From assembly GCF_036711975.1 (NCBI RefSeq), contig NC_091968.1, positions 15,996,001 through 16,060,000 on the forward strand: a stretch of 64,000 bases of DNA, in the 5' to 3' direction. The translations under genes were made by a program, and so were the position numbers. Positions 36,640-49,400 of the stretch are shown piece by piece. The stretch is from Onthophagus taurus. Lineage: Eukaryota > Arthropoda > Insecta > Coleoptera > Scarabaeidae. The notes under the pieces are model-generated. The model searched no databases. It saw only the letters and a list, made by a program, of their open reading frames with translations, and was not told the DNA's origin. Positions within the stretch are counted from its first letter, which is position 1; every line of letters begins with the position of its first letter.

Positions 36640-39110
36640 TCATGTAACAATTTTATTTTCGGTTAACATATCTGCTAGTTGATTTTTGCTATTTATATGT
36701 TCTATATTAATTAATCCCTCATTTAGATAATTTAATATAAAATTATATTTTAAATCAATGTGTTTGACTCTTCTATTATTTTCTGGATTTTTATTAAATG
36801 TATACAACCCTGATTATCTTCGAACAGTTTAATATATTTAATATTTGACGTTTAGGTCTATTAAAATTTTTTTATACCATAAACATTCCTGTACTGCCGA
36901 ACATAATGCAACTAATTCCGCTTCGGTGCTAGATAAAGCTACACAATTTTGTTTTTTAGTAACCCACGGCACTGTATTCCCATAAATTTTAATTAAATAA
37001 CCACTAATTGATTTTCTGTCATGATAATTTCTACCCCAGTCCGAATGAATATAGCAAACAAATGGTAAAGCATTATTATCTCTTTTATAAACCAATTCTA
37101 AATCTATTGTACACTTCAAATATCTCATCAATTTTTTTAAATGTTTCCACACTTCCTCGTAATTTCTATCTTGAAACCTGCTGAAATAATTTATTGGAAA
37201 ACTTATATCTGGTCTTGTTCCAAGCATTAGGTACATTAAATAGCCTATAAATTCTTTTATTGGTTTTTTATTATCTTCATCTTTCATTATTTCTAATTTT
37301 AATTTTGGATCGATAGGTATTGATGAAGAATTACAATTTTCCATATTAAAACGTTTTCATATTTTTGTTAAATATGATTTCTGATTAATTTTCAAGGTTC
37401 CTATTTCTCTGTTATAATTTATTTCTAGTACTAAAAAATTCTTCAAATCACCCTTGTCTTTTAAAGCAAATTTATTCATTAAGTCCTTCTTGCATTTATC
37501 AATGTTATTCGCATTAGAGCCTGCCAATATTATATCGTCAACATATATAATACAGTAAACTATATTATCATAAAATTTTTTATAGTACAAACAATAATCA
37601 TTCTCAGACCTTCTATATCCTGTTTTCACTAAAAAATTATTAATTCCTGCATTCCAACATTTAGCCGCTTGTTTAAGTCCGTAAAGATATATCTACGCAA
37701 TTTTAAAATATTTCCATCTTTGCATTTTAACCCCGCTGGAGGATATATATACACATCTACTTTCAGGTATCCATTTAAAAAAGTTGTTTTGATATCCAGT
37801 TGTTTAAATACAAATTTGTGTTGATTTCCTATTGATAATAGAGTTCGAATTGTTGTCATTTTCGCAACTGGTGAGTAAATTTCGTCATAATCAAAAGAAC
37901 TTTGTTGACAACATCCTCGTACCACTAATCTAGCTTTATGTTTTCCTCTATCTTTTCTTCTAAAGGTTTTCTAGCAAATACCCATTTTGTATTTAAAATT
38001 TCTCCATTTTTTGGCATTGGAACTTCATTCCATGTATTATTTTTATTAATTGCATCTAATTCTCTCTGCATTGCTTTTCCCAAAAAGACTCCATAATCTA
38101 TATCCAGTAGTTGTGTATCCTATCATTATACATTTTTCAGATGTTGGATCAAATTTCTGTCTCAGTTTCTTAGGAATATGTAGTTACTCCAAAAATTCTT
38201 AAATTTTCAACATATCGTTTTCTTTCCTACCATAATTCTGCTGCTGTCACATTATTTATATTTGATGCTGTAGGACTCCTGTTATATAAGTATGCAGCAA
38301 CTCGTATAGCTTCATTTCAAAAACTTCTTGGCATTTTTGCATCTTCAACCGTTACTCTTGCCTTTTCGATTAATGTTCTATTGAATCGTTCCGATTTTCC
38401 ATTTTGTTCGGGTGTATATCCTACAGTACAGTATAATCGATTAAAGTTCCATTATTTCTACAAAAAGATCTAATTTCCTTTGAAATATATTCTCTGCCAT
38501 TATCACATCTTATAGTTGCTTGCTATTTTGAGATTAAATTTTGACTGATTGTGAGCCATATTTACATATTCTTTAAAACATTCGAATACTTCACTTTTAC
38601 TTTTCATTATATAAACATAAACAAAATTTGAATAATCATTAATAAATGTAATAAAGTATTTTCCATCATCATGTGATAAAGGAGTTATTGGTCCTGTAAT
38701 ATATGTATGTACGATTTCTAATAACCGTTTGTTTTTGTTCTTGTTCCAACTTCATTCTATTTAATTTACTTCTAAGACAAGACTCGTTTAATCGTTTTTA
38801 AATTTTTAATTCCATTTACTAAATTATTTTTGATTATTTTTTCTAAATTTGCTTGACATAAATGACCGTATCTTTTGCCATAATTTTGATTGTGTGGTTT
38901 CTTTTTCAACATTAATGCATTCCTTGTTTTTAATTTGAAATGAAATGTTATATACATTATTTAAATGCCCTATACCTACTAAGTCTTCTCTGCTATATAG
39001 TTTAACCATACTATTACTAAAAACAATTTTTATATTTGCAGCATCTAATCTCTTAACTGATAAAAGGTTTCTTCGAGCCATTGAAACATAAAATACATTC
39101 TTAATTGTAC
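36640..39110 (-). pseudogene. Ty1/copia retrotransposon pol remnant
   Basis: Minus-strand order: a pre-integrase domain (MARRNLLSVKRL, about 39080), a zinc-binding segment (KRYGHLCQANLEKII, about 38870), an integrase core (FINDYSNFVYVYIM, about 38640, and AAYLYNRSP, about 38290), reverse transcriptase (FKQLDIKTTFLNGYL, about 37800, and YVDDIILAG, about 37540), then RNase H (VALSSTEAELVALCSA, about 36950, and KLFEDNQGCIHLI, HIDLKYNFI to about 36650). The order IN-RT-RH is diagnostic of copia. Many frameshifts and stops separate the pieces, so it is dead. No flanking LTR pair was identified. Confidence 0.85.
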
Positions 39111-39204
39111 GACCAATGTTTTTACCTTTGATTTTAGTAAATACCTTAATTTTAATCTTATATTAAATTTATATCTTATAATTTTAATCGTCTAATCTTC
39201 GTTT

Positions 39205-39614
39205 TTGTATACAGTGCTTGCCAAAAGTAACGGATAAATTCGTTAAAACAATTAAAAACCGTTTATGGAAAAATCATATTTGCAATTTTTTGGTATAGAT
39301 TTTAAATTTTTTCCGTCATTTTTAAACAAGTTATGATGAATCCTCCATTTTTATTACGGAATATGAAAGAGGACTTTTTTCTGAATTTGATACAGTCAAA
39401 ATTAATATTAGCTACATAGGAAAGTTTTCGAGAAAAATTACCTTAAAGTTTCATAATTTTCCATTCATTTGAGTTAGAAGAATAGCAATAGTAGCCATGC
39501 ATAATCATTGCAACCAACTGTTTCAGATATCAAGAATTAATCATTATCTCAATAAAATATATAAAACAATTGTTTATGCATAGCTACTGCTATTTTTCTA
39601 TCTCAAATAAATGG
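39205..39614 (+). repeat. Mariner-like terminus, ~300-bp dispersed repeat (copy 2)
   Basis: It begins TACAGTGCTTGCCAAAAGTAACGG and is homologous in the same orientation to 8808-9125. A short inverted partner (about 39456-39510 against 39565-39614, around AGCAATAGTAGCCATGCATAA and TTATGCATAGCTACTGCT) shows the start of the opposite arm, cut off where a gypsy fragment begins. Confidence 0.55.
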
Positions 39615-40015
39615 AAAATTGACTCATCGCGGAATACGTCTCACCATTCATGCAATCGAAACAAGGTTCTTTTGGCCACACATATCAAAGCAAATTCATG
39701 TTTGGACCAAAGCCTGCTTAAAATATCAACAAGCAAAGATCAAAAACCATACAAAATCACCAATCATTAACATCAAAATTCCTAAAATTAGATTTAATCA
39801 TATACATATTAACTTGATTGGACCACTCACTCCGTCCCTAGGTTGTATTTATGTACTTACAGTCATCGAATGCATCACTTGATGGCCAAAAGATTTTCGG
39901 CTAAAAGATATCACATCTTCTACTATAGCGAACACACTTTTCCGGCATTATTTTAGTCGATTTGGTATACCTACCACAATTACACATGAACAGGGACGGT
40001 AATTCGAATTAAACC
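39615..40015 (+). pseudogene. Gypsy-type integrase fragment
   Basis: The frame reads LTHRGIRLTIHAIETRFFWP, an HHCC-type zinc region ending KACLKYQ (a worn CxxCQ), then INLIGPLTPSLGCIYVLTVIE and, past a TGA, SRFGIPTTITHEQG. In intact integrases these are D-x-x-GPLP and DxGxQFxS. Here the first catalytic Asp reads Asn and the second Glu, and stops interrupt the frame. Confidence 0.7.
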
Positions 40016-40031
40016 TTTTTTTTTAATTTAA

Positions 40032-40341
40032 CACATTACGGTTCGTTCACACACATACTGTTTACAGGACCGTTTTTTGCGGATCCGATTTTATTTCTGC
40101 GAAGACGTATATATTTAAATACATGACAGTATACCGGATCCAGTAAAAAATACTGAACCGTCAAAATGTGTCGTTCCGTTTTGCCAACAAAAACTGGACG
40201 TCGAAACAGTAAAAATACGAATCGGCGCACAATATATTGGCGCCTTCACCTTTTTTTTGTGTAATGACAGACGATAGTACTAAAATAATACAAGAACATC
40301 AATTCTACGCGACTTTCGGTCGAATAACCGTAACGGTACCG
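40032..40341. repeat. Possible third Harbinger-type terminus
   Basis: TTACGGTTCGTTCACACACATACTG, preceded by TTA, resembles PIF/Harbinger ends. The segment ends where element H1 begins. A short open frame starting MTDDSTKIIQEHQF near 40263 could be the start of a MADF-type protein. No partner terminus was found. Confidence 0.35.
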
Positions 40342-40671
40342 TAAGGCCTGTTTCACACACAACGATTTTCGCCGTACGGCAAATAACCGTACGGGTTTAA
40401 ACCGTGAACGGTTAGTGGTAAACTAATAATGTAAATACACCCCTTCACACTGGACGGCACACGTTTATTTTTCGTACGGTCGAGTCGAAGCAGCCGTCTC
40501 AACGACTGAACGGGACGGCGCCGTACGGCGCTGGTACGGCTCTTTTTTTGCGGTGGTGTATGCAATTTTATGCAAGCTTTCACACGTTACGATTTTAGTC
40601 GTGTTGTGTAACCCATGTTTGGCAGTTTTATATTAAAAGTGAGGTTAATTTGTAAGGTTAAAATTATTACC

Positions 40672-42418
40672 ATGGATGTTGATACAGACCTGCTGATTAC
40701 CCTTATAGAAGCCAGACCCGTATTGTGGGACAAGAGTGAAGAAAATTATAAAAATAAAAATGGAACAGCGAATGCTTGGGAGGAAGTATTTAATGCGTTA
40801 AATGCAGATTACCAAAAGATGCAGGAAAAAGAAAAAAAATATTCTGTGAGTATTTATTGTTAATGTTTTTCACTCATTATATAGAATTTTGAGTGTTAAT
40901 TAAAAAAAGGTGGGAATGCAATTATTCACAGACACCTGTTTTATACTTTGTTTATTAACCATGGAACTGATCCAATTCCTACAAAATAGTTACATAAGTG
41001 TTGCCTTATATTGTTAGCTAATAAACCTCCGCGTGATGTTTGCTCTTTTAATACGTCTTCCAAGCCAGTAATTGTTATAGTATCTTCAAAATTTATTCCA
41101 TCCCTTTCTCGCACAAAATTATGTAGTACAATGCTTGCCTTTGTAATATCCACAGCAAAATCTGGCTCTATATTAATCGGTCGGTAGAAGATTCTCCATT
41201 TATTGCTTAGAATTCCAAATGCGCATTCGACGTATCTACGAGCTCTAGTGAGACGGTAGTTAAAAATTCTTTTCTCAAGAGATAGGTTTGATCCGCCAAA
41301 AGGACGTAAAAGGTGCCTGTGAAGTGCAAAGGCTTCATCACCAACGAAAAAATAAGGAACTTTGGTGTTCTCTGTTCCTGGCAAATATTTGTCCTCTGGT
41401 AGCTGGTGCGTTCCTCCTACAATTGATTCCCACAACCGACTTCTTTTAAAAATTGCAGAATCACAATCCTTTCCATAACTTCCTATGTTAACATAAATGA
41501 ATCGATAATTTGAATCAGCAATTGCCATTAAAACGATTGAATGGTAATGTTTATAATTAAAATACATCGAGCCACCCCCACGTGGACAAATTAACTGAAT
41601 GTGTTTCCCGTCGACGGCTCCTATGCAATGGGGAAAATTTGCGTTTTTTTCAAAATCCATTGCAATTTTTTCCCATTGGTCTTTTGAAGGCATTGGAAGA
41701 GTTTCAGCTTACAGTACCACCCAAATCGCTTTACATACTTCTTTTACTATTAAGCTAGCTGTGGAAATTCCAATTCTGAAGGTGTAATGAAGATCAGTGA
41801 AGGTGCACCCACTGCCAAGATACCTGAAAAAGAAACAAAACCGTTATGTTTTATTTTGTTAATTCTTATAAAAAATCATATTTTGTTTCGGTTAAGAGTT
41901 AACATACGTATACTTATTCATTGTTACAGCAAGAGAAGTCACGAAACGATGGACAAACGTACGGGATTCATTTGCAAAGAGTTGTAAAAAAGAAAAAACA
42001 AAAAAGAAAAGTGGTGCAGGGATATCAACAAGCAAGCAATATATGTATATATAGCAAACAATTAGAGTTTTTAAAAAAATTGTATGTTAGTAGAGAAGTT
42101 GATGATAATTTCGAACCAACAAGGGACGATTCTTTGCAAGATGATGCAATTATGCATTTTGATGTTGAAACATCTATTGAACCGAGTCCATCAACCTCAT
42201 CAACAGCCACTACATCTACGCGGCATAGTAAACGGCGCGGGCGTAAAATGGATGAGTTTGATGAAAGAATTTTGAAAGTCATAGAAGCTGAAAGCCCAAA
42301 TCACCATATTTCTTTCTTTAACGGTATTGTACCTGCGTTAGAAGAATTTAATGAGGGTGAAATTTTACAATTTCAAATGGGGGTGTTGCAACTGATTGCA
42401 AATATCAATCAGCAGTGA
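40672..42418 (+). pseudogene. H1 MADF-type DNA-binding protein, two exons, frameshifted
   Basis: Exon 1 (40672-40845) encodes a MADF start: LITLIEARPVLWDKSEENYK, with donor GTGAGT. Exon 2 (about 41930-42418) continues EVTKRWTNVRDSFAKSCKK, then switches frame in a TA repeat near 42045-42055, and then reads YSKQLEFLKKLYV through a BESS-like tail (HHISFFNGIVPALEEF and LQFQMGVLQLI). A base also seems missing at the exon 1 donor, judged by comparison with H2. Such MADF/Myb-like proteins act with the Harbinger transposase, bringing it to the nucleus and to the element ends (family knowledge). The gene is interleaved with the antisense transposase. Confidence 0.75.
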
Positions 42419-43037
42419 AGAACCTCCCACACTCAGGTTTCTGCTCAATATTCACCGCAACAGTACAATCAGTATTCTGCAACTACTGAGACTCCTCCAG
42501 CCCAGTCCACCAATCACAATTTCTTCAGCTTATAAATTACTTAGTTACCCATAGTATTTTGTTTTGTTATTTTTAAAAGTATTTTTATTTTTGTTTGTTT
42601 GTTTACAAAAGGATGTTGTTTTTGTTGTTTATATTGAAATACATTTTTATTAAAATGTTGATCGTTGTTTGCATTGGGTTGGGGCCCTGAGTTCTGCTCT
42701 TAAACTGTGTAGTGTATTTTGACAAAAAAATAAGTTTGACTTACCTTAAAGCCACAGCTAGCATTTCTATTGGCTGGATACAGTTTCTCATCTTGGTATT
42801 TTGCCGCTGAAGAGTGTCTTTAAGTCGGTTGTGAAGCTCATCAAATGAGGCCACGGACATTCGAAAATAATTGAAAAACTTGGATTCATCTTCCCGTAGT
42901 TCTTCAAAAAGTGATACGACTGTGCCAACTTCATCCCTTCTTTTGTTGATAGGATGCACCCAGTACCGACGATGTTTTCTTCGATTTCGACTACGATGGC
43001 GTAACAACCACAGTGCTGCTATTTGCTTTCGATTCAT
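40941..43037 (-). pseudogene. H1 Harbinger transposase (HARBI1-like), two exons, one nonsense codon
   Basis: Exon 1 43037-42745 (start MNRKQIAALW, end AVAL-R), donor GTAAGT. Exon 2 41823-40941 begins YLGSGCTFTDLHYTFRIGI. The DDE_Tnp_4 catalytic residues are visible: Asp in GAVDGKHIQL, Asp in FVGDEAFALH and Glu in RRYVECAFGILSNKWR. The joined frame would be about 391 residues, the normal size for HARBI1-like nucleases. One TAA (41711-41709) falls in WVVL-stop-AE, where H2 has Arg. The MADF second exon lies antisense within the intron. Confidence 0.82.
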
Positions 43038-43439
43038 ATTAAATTGCAAAGGTAGAACACGTATGAAAGGTCGCACAAAACTACTCAACTTACGAAGACG
43101 GTATGGTGAGATACCGTCGCATGTGAAAGCAAACCGTTCACGGAAAAAACCGTATGGTTATTTATGTCGTTGAAGTTAGCAACGGATTCAGAAACGAAAT
43201 TCACATTTTTACAGCGGACCAAACAAATTCTGTACTCTATCTATAATTTCGTATTTATTAGTGATAACAACCAAAAAAACATCAAAATTAGCATTAAAGA
43301 GAGTAAAATAGATAACCCCTCTAAAACTTTCAAGTAAAATTCATTATTATTAAATAAAAATCACCCTTTCATTATGTGAAAAACTCCAATTTGCATTGAA
43401 AAAGCTTGATGATCCATTAAGTCAACCCCAAATATCAAA

Positions 43440-46425
43440 ATCACTATTTCGAATAACATATCTAGGCACCACCCGGAAATTCAGGGGATAAAGGGTCGAA
43501 ATCACCCCCGAAATACGTAAAAAATTCATAACTTTCTTGAAAAATTTTGTGACACCACCAAACTCAGTCCAAAGATCGAAAATAAGGTTTCGAATAACAT
43601 ATCCCCGAGATTCGCGGAAATTCAGGGGATAAGGGATCGAAATCACCCCCGAAATACGTAAAAAATTCATAACTTTCTTGAAAAATTTTGTGACACCACC
43701 AAACTCAGTCCAAAGATCGAAAATAAGGTTTCGAATAACATATCCGCGAGAATCGCGGAAATTCAGGGGATAAGGGGTCGAAATCACCCCCGAAATACGT
43801 AAAAAATTCATAACTTTCTTGACAAATTTTGTGACACCACCAAACTCAGTCCAAAGATCGAAAATAAGGTTTCGAATAACATATCCGCGAGATTCGCGGA
43901 AATTCAGGGGATAAGGGGTCGAAATCACCCCCGAAATACGTAAAAAATTCATAACTTTCTTGAAAAATTTTGTGACACCACCAAACTCAGTCCAAAGATC
44001 GAAAATAAGGTTTCGAATAACATATCCGCGAGATTCGCCGAAATTCAGGGGATAAGGGGTCGAAATCACCCCCGAAATACGTAAAAAATTCATAACTTTC
44101 TTGACAAATTTTGTGACACCACCAAACTCAGTCCAAAGATCGAAAATAAGGTTTCGAATAACATATCCGCGAGATTCGCGGAAATTCAGGGGATAAGGGG
44201 TCGAAATCACCCCCGAAATACGTAAAAAATTCATAACTTTCTTGACAAATTTTGTGACACCACCAAACTCAGTCCAAAGATCGAAAATAAGGTTTCGAAT
44301 AACATATCCGCGAGATTCGCGGAAATTCAGGGGATAAGGGGTCGAAATCACCCCCGAAATACGTAAAAAATTCATAACTTTCTTGAAAAATTTTGTGACA
44401 CCACCAAACTCAGTCCAAAGATCGAAAATAAGGTTTCGAATAACATATCCGCGAGATTCGCCGAAATTCAGGGGATAAGGGGTCGAAATCACCCCCGAAA
44501 TACGTAAAAAATTCATAACTTTCTTGACAAATTTTGTGACACCACCAAACTCAGTCCAAAGATCGAAAATAAGGTTTCGAATAACATATCCGCGAGATTC
44601 GCGGAAATTCAGGGGATAAGGGGTCGAAATCACCCCCGAAATACGTAAAAAATTCATAACTTTCTTGAAAAATTTTGTGACACCACCAAACTCAGTCCAA
44701 AGATCGAAAATAAGGTTTCGAATAACATATCCGCGAGATTCGCGGAAATTCAGGGGATAAGGGGTCGAAATCACCCCCGAAATACGTAAAAAATTCATAA
44801 CTTTCTTGAAAAATTTTGTGACACCACCAAACTCAGTCCAAAGATCGAAAATAAGGTTTCGAATAACATATCCGCGAGATTCGCCGAAATTCAGGGGATA
44901 AGGGGTCGAAATCACCCCCGAAATACGTAAAAAATTCATAACTTTCTTGACAAATTTTGTGACACCACCAAACTCAGTCCAAAGATCGAAAATAAGGTTT
45001 CGAATAACATATCCGCGAGATTCGCGGAAATTCAGGGGATAAGGGGTCGAAATCACCCCCGAAATACGTAAAAAATTCATAACTTTCTTGAAAAATTTTG
45101 TGACACCACCAAACTCAGTCCAAAGATCGAAAATAAGGTTTCGAATAACATATCCGCGAGATTCGCCGAAATTCAGGGGATAAGGGGTCGAAATCACCCC
45201 CGAAATACGTAAAAAATTCATAACTTTCTTGAAAAATTTTGTGACACCACCAAACTCAGTCCAAAGATCGAAAATAAGGTTTCGAATAACATATCCGCGA
45301 GATTCGCGGAAATTCAGGGGATAAGGGGTCGAAATCACCCCCGAAATACGTAAAAAATTCATAACTTTCCTTAAAAATTTTGTGACACCACCAAACTCAG
45401 TCCAAAGATCGAAAATAAGGTTTCGAATAACATATCCGCGAGATTCGCCGAAATTCAGGGGATAAGGGGTCGAAATCACCCCCGAAATACGTAAAAAATT
45501 CATAACTTTCTTGAAAAATTTTGTGACACCACCAAACTCAGTCCAAAGATCGAAAATAAGGTTTCGAATAACATATCCGCGAGATTCGCCGAAATTCAGG
45601 GGATAAGGGGTCGAAATCACCCCCGAAATACGTAAAAAATTCATAACTTTCTTGAAAAATTTTGTGACACCACCAAACTCAGTCCAAAGATCGAAAATAA
45701 GGTTTCGAATAACATATCCGCGAGATTCGCCGAAATTCAGGGGATAAGGGGTCGAAATCACCCCCGAAATACGTAAAAAATTCATAACTTTCTTGAAAAA
45801 TTTTGTGACACCACCAAACTCAGTCCAAAGATCGAAAATAAGGTTTCGAATAACATATCCGCGAGATTCGCCGAAATTCAGGGGATAAGGGGTCGAAATC
45901 ACCCCCGAAATACGTAAAAAATTCATAACTTTCTTGAAAAATTTTGTGACACCACCAAACTCAGTCCAAAGATCGAAAATAAGGTTTCGAATAACATATC
46001 CGCGAGATTCGCCGAAATTCAGGGGATAAGGGGTCGAAATCACCCCCGAAATACGTAAAAAATTCATAACTTTCTTGACAAATTTTGTGACACCACCAAA
46101 CTCAGTCCAAAGATCGAAAATAAGGTTTCGAATAACATATCCGCGAGATTCGCGGAAATTCAGGGGATAAGGGGTCGAAATCACCCCCGAAATACGTAAA
46201 AAATTCATAACTTTCTTGAAAAATTTTGTGACACCACCAAACTCAGTCCAAAGATCGAAAATAAGGTTTCGAATAACATATCCGCGAGATTCGCCGAAAT
46301 TCAGGGGATAAGGGGTCGAAATCACCCCCGAAATACGTAAAAAATTCATAACTTTCTTGACAAATTTTGTGACACCACCAAACTCAGCCCAGAGATCGAA
46401 TTCCAATAACATATATTATCTATGA
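43440..46425 (-). repeat. FB3 left arm array, 141-bp units (~21)
   Basis: CGAATAACAT recurs at 43591, 43732 and onward at 141-bp steps. Each unit has TCGAAATCACCCCCGAAATA, CATAACTTTCTTGA and CAAACTCAGTCCAAAGATCG. Variation is confined mostly to GAAA/GACA before AATTTTGTGACACC and CGCGG/CGCCG before AAATTC. The variants alternate in blocks, indicating recent homogenisation by unequal exchange. Confidence 0.95.
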
Positions 46426-46491
46426 GACGCGCGGAAATTATGTTGATAAAGGGTGTATAATAATAATTGTATATATAAATAATTATTGTAC

Positions 46492-49400
46492 TTAAAACTG
46501 AATTTGGTCTAATGTGTAGTGATCTGGATAAACATGATCCCTATCCGTAATATCATAAAGCGTTTTATATTGCTCAAAGAAGCTTGCTTCATCGTTCATT
46601 CCGTAATATTTACGTATAATTTTTAAATTCAGAAATCCCAGAAGAACATATTTTACAAATGTCTTGTCTGGTATATTGGTTGTTGACATTATCTTTCTAC
46701 ATATATAGACTGCCGCACTAAATGATATAAACGGAGTTGACATATCCCATTTCAAATGGTACTCTGGTTTATTAACAGAGCGGTACCGCTCACAAAAATC
46801 GTTTGTGTCCCTCGTATTGTATATTTCTTGTAATTCGTTTTTGTAATGAATCACAAAATATTTTAGAGACATATTATCCAACGGAACATTTTTAATTGTA
46901 CTTGATGTGTTGAATAAACCTGGTTTATAGTGTTGACATAATGGGCAACTATAAACAAAGTTGCGAAGTTTAATGGTATCTATAGAAATTAGATTAGATA
47001 TGTTCGAGCAACGATCTATATGTAACCATCTGTTACATAAGTTGCAGCCTACATAGTTTTCCTGTGATCCTATACCACATTTAAAACATTTATCATACAT
47101 AACGTCAGATGACAGTAATAAAACATTTTGTAAAGAAATTCTGAAAAGGTCAGGATTAAAATTACTTTGTAATAATGATGTTGACAAATATTGCAGTGTT
47201 TCATTTTTTTGCAAAACCATCATATACCATATAACATAGACTCCACAATTGATTGAATCTTCAGTCTCTTGGGTAGGATATGCTATTGTTGTTAGTTTCC
47301 ACTTCCTAGCATTTAGTTTGTCTTCGTGTAGGTATAGACGGTCTCTAGTGGAAAATAGTCTTTTAACCTTTTTTACAATTTCCTCGTGTGATATACGATA
47401 ATATTTACCAGGATTCAAAATACAAATAGAGTTAGTAGTCAAATCTAATATAATTAATATCCAGTGATTGTTGTTACAATTGTGGGGCAACAGAATAAAA
47501 CGGACTCCTTTAAGTGATTTTGTAAAAGGTAAAAATTTAGACAGATTCTTTATCTGATCTGAAAGCAAAATTTGGACGGATATTGTGTCGATGTAATAAA
47601 TGTCTTCGCGGTCTTTAAAAAAAGTAAATGCCAGAGAATCTATGCAATAATCTGCAACCCATGAACCCATGGGTTGCAGATTATTGCAACCCCCGTTTTC
47701 GGTTGATATTAACGTTCTAAAGTCAGAGCTACTTAATGAAATCGTTTGTCGTTTGAAATTATATGAATATTGTCCCAAGATAAAATCAGTTTGGAAAGCT
47801 GCGGACATATAAAAATCATGATCAAAGAACAGACCATTTGAAAGGGCTCGTTGATCTGGCTGATCAAGGATACCGTTCAAAGAACAATACTGTATATCTC
47901 CCTCATCAACTTGTTCTGGTTGTGGTTGGTTTGACTTTAACCCCCTCTCATAACATTTTTCTGGTTGGGTTGGCTGGGTCCCCCTTATGATCTCCTCTTC
48001 AACCTTTTCTGGTTGGACGACTAAATTCATTTCCACTTCATCATCTATTTTGTTATTTTCATCATTTACATTAATTTTGTCCGTTAAGTAAACATTATGA
48101 AAATACCGTTTTCGTTTTTTTGATTTTGTCCACGTTTCTTGAGCATCCGGGTTATCAATTTCATGTCGTGCATCTGATTTTGTTGAGGTTATTTTTTTCC
48201 TCTTCGGCTTTTTACCAATTTCTAAATCTATAGCTTTTATGTTACTTATAATTCGTGAATTAAGCAGGTTTACAAATCGCCCTACTTTCAAATTGGTTTT
48301 GTTTTCTAGTATTTCTTGCTTGACAATTTTAAACCATGTTTCCACAAGTGAATTACTGTAACGATCACTTTCAGGTATGTTGGACCACATTGGAGCGAAA
48401 GGCATTACATAATTCAATAAATACGTAAAAAATTCCTCGTGTTTGTAAGGGTTGCGTTCCGTTGCTGAGCTTACACTTTCATCTAACTCTTTTAAAACCT
48501 TGTCATAAACTCTAAAAAAACAAATAAAAAAAGGAGAGCTAGTATATTCTCCTCTCACAACTTCTTCATCTATGTCGACGTCCAATTCACATGAAATATC
48601 TTGCCTTGTAGATAACAAATGATTGTAGGTTTCATAGTCACTAGACGATAGGTGTGCTATTGCATTTTTGACGTTGTTATTATATGACGATGTTAATAAG
48701 AGAAAAGCGACATTTTCAAATCGAATAATTAACTCTTCCAAGGATCTACATTGAACTAATACTGCTATTGCATTAACAATTCCATCCCTTATATTCGGTT
48801 TTTTCTTAGTACGAGAAAGTCTGTTGCAAATCATTTTAACGAAATGTCCACAACATAGTTTTAATTTTATTAAACTAAAAAATCGATGGTCGTCCTTATT
48901 TGTAACATATTTATAACAAATTTGGAGGTAAGTATATAAAGTGACATCGTTTAACCCTTGACAAATAGCCATCATAAGCGAAAAACTCCAATCTGTTACA
49001 ACAACGTTAAAGATCGGCCATGTTTTCTTGCATTTCGTACGTATAAAATGTTTAAAATGCAAAATAAAAGCCATTATTGTTGCCGAATCATGATGTGAAG
49101 ATATTAATTTAGCGATAGGTACCACAATGTCGTTTACTTTCACAACCAACGCATAGTATAGAACCCTGCGACCCCTATCATACACAGTCGGTCTAACGAC
49201 GGAGCCTGTCGCATCAAAGTACCCTATCATTTTTTTACCTTTCTTAATTAAGGTTTTAATGTTCTCTTTGGAATATAAATACACCAACGTTTTTCCGCTA
49301 GGAAATTGAACGTATGTACTGTCATCATCCTGAGTTAGTGACATTAGTAGTATATCTAGTAAAGGATCCGAATGAAAGTCCTGTTCGCCCATTGCCTCCG

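Noticed and set aside
43422..46412. 996-codon open frame through the FB3 left array (and 575 codons through the right, 51679-53406)
   Set aside because: The unit is 141 bp, a multiple of three, with one stop-free frame, so any number of units stays open. Variants change residues (Phe/Val, Gly/Arg) as freely as neutral sites, there is no promoter, and both frames run outward in inverted copies.
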